Part shown: piece after piece, positions 14,840 through 19,308 of the stretch | How the letters are laid out: the number at the start of each line of letters is the position of its first letter | Position numbering within the stretch: position 1 is the first letter of the stretch | Assembly (NCBI GenBank): GCA_031283825.1 | Contig: JAITAZ010000174.1 | Location: 1-19,308 of the forward strand | Length of the DNA: 19,308 nt | From: Planctomycetaceae bacterium | Lineage (GTDB): Bacteria > Planctomycetota > Planctomycetia > Pirellulales > Thermoguttaceae | Direction of reading: 5' to 3' | Position numbers and translations under genes: made by a program | Notes under the pieces: model-generated | Databases searched by the model: none | The model's input: only the letters and a program-made list of their open reading frames with translations | Told to the model about the DNA's origin: nothing

Positions 14840-15706
14840 TTATTTTATCGTTTTGCGTTTTTTTAGTATTTCGTTTAACAATTCGGGACGATCAGTTGTG
14901 ATACTTTCAACGCCCCAATCTAGTAAAATTTTCATCCGTTCAGGATCATTAACCGTCCACGTCCAAACATGAATCCCCGATTCTTTAAGTTTACTTACTA
15001 ACTTTTGCGAAAGAATCGAATGCGACAAATCAAGAATATTTACGTCAAGTTCGCGACTCTTTTTCAATAAAAAATCCGTCAACTGTTCCGCGTTTTCTTC
15101 CGGCGTTCCTTTCGATTTTGGATTTCCTCCGTACAGCCACGCGACGCAAATATTCGGCTCTACATGTCTTACTTCTTTCACGACTCGTTCTGAAAACGCG
15201 ATAATTACCGTATCTGCAATCATTCCGCGTTTTCGTATTGCGTCTATAACCGGCTTTTCGATTTGTTCCATTTTGATCTCAACAACAGGCGAACATTTTG
15301 TGTCTTTAAGCAATTCAAGATATTCGTCAAACGTTGGAACTTTTTCATCTTTAAATTGTTTTCCTTTCCAACTTCCCGCGTCGAGTTTTCGTATTTCGTT
15401 GAAAGATAATTTTGTTATGTCGTTATTTTGACCGCCCATTGTTCGCTTTGTCGATTTATCGTGCGAAAGAATCAGAACGTCGTCTGAAGTTTTATACACG
15501 TCGCATTCAGCGCCGTTTGCGCCGGCGGAAATAGCAATTCGATAAGCCGCAAGCGTATTTTCCGGCGCAAGATACGACGCGCCGCGATGAGCTACATTCG
15601 CCCGATTCAACGTCGGAGGAAAACTCTCGCCAAACGTTAGATCAGTTCGACTAATTATCGTTACGAATAATATAAACGGACAAATCGCAAAAAATATTTT
15701 TTTCAT
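14840..15706 (-). CDS. Secreted glycerophosphodiester phosphodiesterase
   Basis: The 288-residue product begins with a signal peptide (MKK, hydrophobic stretch about 4-19, probable cleavage near FGES, residues 25-28). The mature part is a GDPD TIM-barrel domain, which hydrolyses glycerophosphodiesters to glycerol 3-phosphate and an alcohol. H40-R41-G-A, PENT (48-51), E67-x-D69 and H82-D are the catalytic and calcium-binding residues of the family, and a WTVND segment near the C-terminus is typical. It would act outside the cytoplasmic membrane, likely on phospholipid head groups, yielding phosphate and glycerol. The start is ATG with no clear Shine-Dalgarno site. It follows the FG-GAP gene by 31 bp, so the two may share a transcript. 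Confidence 0.92.
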   Translation of the reverse strand: MKKIFFAICPFILFVTIISRTDLTFGESFPPTLNRANVAHRGASYLAPENTLAAYRIAISAGANGAECDVYKTSDDVLILSHDKSTKRTMGGQNNDITKLSFNEIRKLDAGSWKGKQFKDEKVPTFDEYLELLKDTKCSPVVEIKMEQIEKPVIDAIRKRGMIADTVIIAFSERVVKEVRHVEPNICVAWLYGGNPKSKGTPEENAEQLTDFLLKKSRELDVNILDLSHSILSQKLVSKLKESGIHVWTWTVNDPERMKILLDWGVESITTDRPELLNEILKKRKTIK

Positions 15707-15737
15707 TTTTTTATGAATCCTTTTTTGTAACGAAAAT

Positions 15738-16931
15738 TCATTCGCTTAAAAATATAAAAGTTCCTTTTTTATTTGAGACGATAATATCCGGCGTTTTATC
15801 ATTATTTAGATCGACTGTTGTAACTTGCGTTCCGACTCCGCTGTTGTCGTCGATTTTATGCGGGATAAATTTTGCGTTGTTGTTTTCTCGTTTTAATTCA
15901 AACCAGTATAGAACCGCCGGCGCGTCGGCTTCTTTATCGCCTTTTGGACCGTGCGCCCAAAAGCGTTTTCCAGTAACGAAATCGAGCAATCCATCGCCGT
16001 TGAAATCTGCGGCGGCGAGCGCGTGCATTTGAGTAATCCGCAAAGCGTCGGAGTTGAAATCAGGTTTGATTGGAATGATTTCGTTGCGTTCCCAAGTTAT
16101 TTCGGCGTCTTTTTCGTCGTCTTTTTTCTTGAGTTGTTTATGCCAGACAAGACCGTATAAATGACAATGCCACACCGTAACGACATCGTTCAGTCCATCG
16201 CCGTTGACGTCGTAAACGAGAATATGCGCCGCTTCGTCCGCGAATTTATACGGGTGAAATTTCCATTGAGATTTAATATCTTCCGGTTGTTCCCACCAAC
16301 CAGTTTTTTCGATCAAGTCGATTCGTCCGTCGTGATTTATATCTCCGCAACCTAATCCTTGCGTGTATCTTTGGAATCTTTTATCTTTTGGCGAGACGGC
16401 GTGAAACGTCCATTCCGGCTGACCGTTTTTGATTTCGTAAGTTGAAAAACCGAGATTTCCGTTTGTGTTGTAAATTAGACTTTTGCCGCTGTCTTTGACA
16501 ACATCCGTCCAGAGTTGCGATTCATTTCCGACTTCTTTTGGACCCAGATGTTTTTTCCAATGTTCGTTTTTTCCTTGTGGATTTTCGAACCAGTAACCTT
16601 GCTTTCCCGGATGAGGACAGACAAACACGTCGTCCCAAGTATCGCCGTTTAGGTCAGTTCCGAAAATGGTAAAATTGTCGGAGTAATTTTCCGGCTTGAA
16701 TGATTCGACCGGATAGATTTCATGTTTGCGGGTAAATTCCGGCGATTCGTACCAATAAGGTCCAGCGACGACGTCAATTTTTCCGTCTTTATTGAAATCG
16801 CCGTAATGCGATCCTTCGGCATAGAATTGATCGCTCAAAACAATTTTCTTAAACGTCGGCTCTTTGGCGTAAACTGTCAATGCAGTTATCGACGTAACAA
16901 AAATCAACAGTAATGTTGTAATGCGTTTCAT
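15738..16931 (-). CDS. Exported FG-GAP/VCBS repeat beta-propeller protein
   Basis: The product is 397 residues from the ATG at 16931. The N-terminus MKRITTLLLIFVTSITALTV plus YA is a good signal peptide. The mature part has six D-x-N-x-D-x-x-x-D calcium-binding loops, at about residues 45, 93, 197, 241, 309 and 374, each followed by a short strand such as DVVAGPYWYESP. This is the pattern of an FG-GAP or VCBS beta-propeller of around seven blades. Planctomycetes encode many such proteins; they are thought to act in carbohydrate or protein binding at the cell surface, but no substrate can be assigned. The open frame extends to 17090; I reject that start because it would place 53 residues before a clean signal peptide and would translate a tandem repeat. 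Confidence 0.85.
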   Translation of the reverse strand: MKRITTLLLIFVTSITALTVYAKEPTFKKIVLSDQFYAEGSHYGDFNKDGKIDVVAGPYWYESPEFTRKHEIYPVESFKPENYSDNFTIFGTDLNGDTWDDVFVCPHPGKQGYWFENPQGKNEHWKKHLGPKEVGNESQLWTDVVKDSGKSLIYNTNGNLGFSTYEIKNGQPEWTFHAVSPKDKRFQRYTQGLGCGDINHDGRIDLIEKTGWWEQPEDIKSQWKFHPYKFADEAAHILVYDVNGDGLNDVVTVWHCHLYGLVWHKQLKKKDDEKDAEITWERNEIIPIKPDFNSDALRITQMHALAAADFNGDGLLDFVTGKRFWAHGPKGDKEADAPAVLYWFELKRENNNAKFIPHKIDDNSGVGTQVTTVDLNNDKTPDIIVSNKKGTFIFLSE

Positions 16932-16964
16932 CTTTTTTGAAAGTTTTGAAAGGTTGAGTTTTTT

Positions 16965-16992
16965 GAAGGTTGAATGTTGAAGGTTGAAGGTT
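16965..16992. repeat. Heptamer tandem repeat, 4 x GAAGGTT (one variant)
   Basis: Four 7-bp units (GAAGGTT, GAATGTT, GAAGGTT, GAAGGTT) lie about 33 bp upstream of the FG-GAP start on the minus strand, with weaker copies closer in (near 16948-16956). They occupy the likely leader or promoter of that gene. Confidence 0.85.
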
Positions 16993-17093
16993 GTTGTAAC
17001 TATTCTGTTGCAGTATTTTTTTAGGATACATTGTGGACGCACTAGCTTGAAATCTAGAATTAAAGACTCAAAAATAAAACAAATATGCAACTG

Positions 17094-17137
17094 AATAACT
17101 CATGTTACGCACTTGCTGCTCGCGACCCGATCTGGGG
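17094..17137 (+). repeat. Dispersed repeat, copy 1 (AATAACTCATGTTACGCACT...)
   Basis: Bases 17094-17117 are identical to 19147-19170. A looser match follows, ending in GATCTGGGG in both places (17129-17137 and 19177-19185). Two copies about 2 kb apart, flanking the cyclophilin gene in the same orientation, suggest an element end or a short dispersed repeat of unknown type. Confidence 0.75.
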
Positions 17138-17183
17138 CAACAAGTCCCTCTTGAGTCATTAATCACTGATTTCAAACAAGAAC

Positions 17184-17228
17184 GTCCCTACTGTCCCCAT
17201 TGTCCCCTTTGTCCCCAATGTCCCCCCA
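17184..17228. repeat. 9-bp tandem repeat with G-quadruplex potential on the minus strand
   Basis: Five nonamers follow the pattern GTCCCNNNN: GTCCCTACT, GTCCCCATT, GTCCCCTTT, GTCCCCAAT and GTCCCCCCA. On the minus strand this gives runs of three to six G separated by 5-6 nt, a good candidate for a G-quadruplex. It lies between the cyclophilin gene and the FG-GAP gene. Confidence 0.85.
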
Positions 17229-17242
17229 AAATATTATCTTTA

Positions 17243-17443
17243 GGGAACTTCTAAAAACTTTTTTTTATTAACCACAGAGAACACAGAGTTCACAGAGAGA
17301 ATATTTTTAAAAAATTAAATTAAATTTTAATTTAAATCCAAATTGTTACTTTAATAAATTTAAATTATGTTTTGATTCAAATTAAAATTTTCTCTGTGTT
17401 CTCTGTGTCCTCTGTGGTTTAAAATTAATTTTTAGAGATTCCC
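17243..17443. mobile_element. 201-bp inverted-repeat element, probably a MITE with TA flanks
   Basis: The ends are GGGAACTTCTAAAAA and, inward from the other side, GGGAATCTCTAAAAA. Both are flanked by TA (17241-17242 and 17444-17445), as expected for IS630/mariner-type insertion. Inside, AACCACAGAGAACACAGAG pairs with CTCTGTGTCCTCTGTGGTT, so the element is one long palindrome with an AT-rich centre. It has no coding capacity. It is the uninterrupted relative of the split copy at 14452-14826. Confidence 0.75.
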
Positions 17444-17450
17444 TAAAATA

Positions 17451-17485
17451 CTTTAATTCCGAATTTAAAATCTGTGAACGGTTAC
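17451..17485 (-). repeat. Solo end of the GTAACCGTTCACG element, next to the cyclophilin stop
   Basis: Read on the minus strand from 17485, GTAACCGTTCACAG followed by ATTTTAAATTCGG matches the left end of the 14499-14693 MITE. It begins 2 bp after the cyclophilin stop codon. The other end is absent; the element at 17243-17443 lies just beyond. Confidence 0.65.
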
Positions 17486-17487
17486 GA

Positions 17488-18918
17488 TTATCTTTTTATT
17501 GGTTCGTATGGGTGATCTCTTTTGTTTATTACATTGGCTTCAATTATTTCATCGATATTTCCGACAGACGATTCAGTATCGCTTGGGTCAACTCTTTGAA
17601 TATCTGCTAGTACGTCTATTCCTTCGACGACGCGTCCGAAAACGGTGTGTCCGCCGTCTAGGTGATCCGTTTTTACAAATGTTAAGAAAAATTGCGAACC
17701 GTTTGTATTTGGTCCTGCATTTGCCATACTCAACGAACCGCGAAAATGTTTTCTTGCGTTTGGTGTTTTGCATTCGTCGTTGATTTTATAACCTGGTCCG
17801 CCCATTCCGTTGTCTCCGCCTTGTGCCATAAAACACGGCAAAACGCGATGAAATTTTGTACCGTTATAATATTTTTTCTCAACTAGCGAAATGAAATTTG
17901 CCACTGAATTTGGTGCTTCGTTTTCAAATAGTTCTAAAACGATTTTTCCTTTGCTTGTTTTTAATTCAACTCTTGGCAATTTTGTTTTTGGGTCTTTGTT
18001 TGCTTCGGTTTCGGCAGAGCGAATATTTTTTTCTTTTTCCCAATCTGCTTTCATTTCTGGGATTTTTTCGCTCCACATAATGAAATTTCTTGCCATAATT
18101 TGTTCGTGCGACATTTGCTCTCCGGCTTTTTTTGGTTTTGTCGATTGCAAAGTTTTTAAGTATTGTTCAAACGACTTATTTTCTTTTGCGATTTTCAACC
18201 ATTCTGCCGCTTCGTCGAAATCGCATGTCAATATTGCCGACAACCCCGCGTAAACGTACATAATTCCTGCATCCGCCGGAATTCCTTTGCTGATTATCGA
18301 CTTGAAAATTTTCACCGGAATCTCAAAATTGTCCCGATTAAATTCCCAAACCAACATGCTAAACAAAAAATTATTTACGAAAATACTTTTATTCGGTGCT
18401 TCGACGTATGCTTCGATTCCTGCGTCGATCATATCTCTACCTATTTTAGTTCCTTCTGTAATTAGCGAGTCATATTCTTTGTCTATTTCTACCGCCCGCA
18501 CCGGTTCAGCGTTGACATACTCGACTTTCAGTTTAGTAAGTTTCTTGATAATCTCGGCGTATTTTTCATATTGAGTCATAAACTCTTTATTTTTTGCGCC
18601 GAGATTAGCCGCCTCCTGCTTGGTCGAAACAAGTTCAGATTTAACGTCTGCCGACTTCGAATCTGCCGTAGATTTTGCGTCGATTGCCGGAGCTTCCGAT
18701 TTCGATTCAGATTTAACGGCGTTGGTTTCTGGTTGTGCGAATGTCATTTGAATTGTTGTTACAAAAATTGTTAAACAACAAAAAACGCATCGTAACAAAT
18801 CTAATATCGTCTTTTGCCGACGCGAAAAATTTTTTCGCGATTTTAATTCGTCTGATTTGAATTTCAAATTGTCAACCGAATTTTGTAATGTTCTTAAAGA
18901 AAATGTTGAAAGTTTCAT
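17488..18918 (-). CDS. Exported cyclophilin-type peptidyl-prolyl cis-trans isomerase
   Basis: The 476-residue product catalyses cis-trans isomerisation of prolyl bonds in proteins outside the cytoplasm. After a 40-residue basic N-terminus there is one hydrophobic segment (about 41-57) and a TFA-Q site (59-62) consistent with signal peptidase I; long leaders are frequent in planctomycetes. A Ser/Lys/Glu-rich linker (63-110) and a helical region (about 110-300, no family recognised, perhaps TPR-like) precede the cyclophilin domain at about 315-465. Active-site residues are present: FHR (356-358, catalytic R358), FMAQGG (363-368), [10 protein letters not shown] (402-411) and H424. The position of the cyclosporin-binding tryptophan of human CypA is H419, so low drug sensitivity is likely. 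The ATG start has no evident Shine-Dalgarno site. No partner gene is adjacent. Confidence 0.92.
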   Translation of the reverse strand: MKLSTFSLRTLQNSVDNLKFKSDELKSRKNFSRRQKTILDLLRCVFCCLTIFVTTIQMTFAQPETNAVKSESKSEAPAIDAKSTADSKSADVKSELVSTKQEAANLGAKNKEFMTQYEKYAEIIKKLTKLKVEYVNAEPVRAVEIDKEYDSLITEGTKIGRDMIDAGIEAYVEAPNKSIFVNNFLFSMLVWEFNRDNFEIPVKIFKSIISKGIPADAGIMYVYAGLSAILTCDFDEAAEWLKIAKENKSFEQYLKTLQSTKPKKAGEQMSHEQIMARNFIMWSEKIPEMKADWEKEKNIRSAETEANKDPKTKLPRVELKTSKGKIVLELFENEAPNSVANFISLVEKKYYNGTKFHRVLPCFMAQGGDNGMGGPGYKINDECKTPNARKHFRGSLSMANAGPNTNGSQFFLTFVKTDHLDGGHTVFGRVVEGIDVLADIQRVDPSDTESSVGNIDEIIEANVINKRDHPYEPIKR

Positions 18919-19308
18919 TTTACTTGATTTTACTTTTTACTTGTAAGGTTAAAGTTGTTCGTGTATAGTTAAGACAACGCTAGCCAACTTATATTGCTAG
19001 TCCGTAAAAAAAGAACCGGCAAAAACTCGCGTTGCTTTACAATCGCTCCGTAATATACAGACCATAAAAGTTTTCACAACCCCCCGCAAATAAAAATTAA
19101 ATTTTGATAATGTAGAAGGCAGATTTTAAATAATAACGTTTCCCTTAATAACTCATGTTACGCACTTGCTACTCCAGATCTGGGGTTACTATCTACTGAA
19201 TAGTTACAAAACATTAAATGTAGTTTTTTCAACAGAAATACAAACACGTATCTTGCTAAATATAAACATATTAAAAATCAAATTAAAATGCAAACAAATT
19301 CAAAATTA
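18919..19308. other. 390-bp spacer at the window end
   Basis: This AT-rich region holds the leader of the cyclophilin gene and shows no reading frame I can support. It contains the second copy of the dispersed repeat (19147-19185) and a GAATAGTTAC motif at about 19199-19208 that resembles the internal repeat of the GTAACCGTTCACG element. I see no further signal. Confidence 0.6.
19147..19185 (+). repeat. Dispersed repeat, copy 2 (AATAACTCATGTTACGCACT...)
   Basis: Its first 24 bases are identical to 17094-17117, and it ends in GATCTGGGG (19177-19185) after a slightly shorter middle section. The orientation is the same as in copy 1. Confidence 0.75.

Noticed and set aside
16932..17090. 53-codon N-terminal extension of the FG-GAP protein
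   Set aside because: It would bury a clean signal peptide and translate the GAAGGTT heptamers.
17891..18253. 120-codon plus-strand frame opposite the cyclophilin gene
   Set aside because: It is Phe/Ser-rich, antisense to a recognisable protein and has no ribosome site.

Overview
The window reads as a chromosomal segment of an uncultured, AT-rich bacterium, most likely a member of Planctomycetota. The arguments are the FG-GAP/VCBS protein with repeated 'D-x-N-x-D-G' and 'AGPYWYESP' segments, a type common in planctomycetes; an AGX/UDPGP-type pyrophosphorylase; a GalT with an HSHSQ active site; weak or absent Shine-Dalgarno sites on most genes; and spacers crowded with palindromic repeats. This placement is inferred from protein style, not from a marker gene.

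Layout. Almost everything is on the minus strand. From left to right: a UDPGP/AGX-type nucleotidyltransferase (263-1789); an Rpn/PD-(D/E)XK family protein (2049-3098); ribosomal protein L31 (3341-3571); tRNA-Pro(TGG) (3768-3842); translation initiation factor IF-3 (4130-4681); a membrane hybrid histidine kinase with a receiver domain (5222-7615); riboflavin synthase (7966-8565); and ETF alpha subunit (8740-9789). Two genes on the plus strand follow, a LutC-type LUD protein (10481-11236) and a GalT-type uridylyltransferase (11271-12359). The minus strand resumes with a B12-binding/radical SAM protein (12706-14451), a secreted glycerophosphodiester phosphodiesterase (14840-15706), an exported FG-GAP beta-propeller protein (15738-16931) and an exported cyclophilin (17488-18918). 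These are mostly single housekeeping or accessory genes, not one pathway. Plausible co-transcribed pairs are lutC-galT and FG-GAP-glpQ-like. GalT and the UDPGP enzyme both act on nucleotide sugars.

The most informative part is the noncoding DNA. Two families of small non-autonomous elements end in 5'-GTAA and make 8-bp target duplications, as IS66-family elements do. One is a 287-bp element at 9889-10175 flanked by TTAAACTG on both sides. The other is a 195-bp element at 14499-14693 flanked by AATATTTT. The second is nested inside another inverted-repeat element whose uninterrupted relative lies at 17243-17443, so the insertion can be read directly by comparison. Truncated copies and ends of the second family touch or include the stop codons of ribE, etfA and the cyclophilin gene. 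It carries a doublet of palindromes that resembles a REPIN. Other spacers hold heptamer and nonamer tandem repeats, a likely G-quadruplex tract, multi-hairpin cassettes and a decayed fragment of a second Rpn-family gene. No complete transposase, CRISPR array, defence island or rRNA was seen. I do not see a clearly new protein-coding system; the repeat ecology is the unusual feature.
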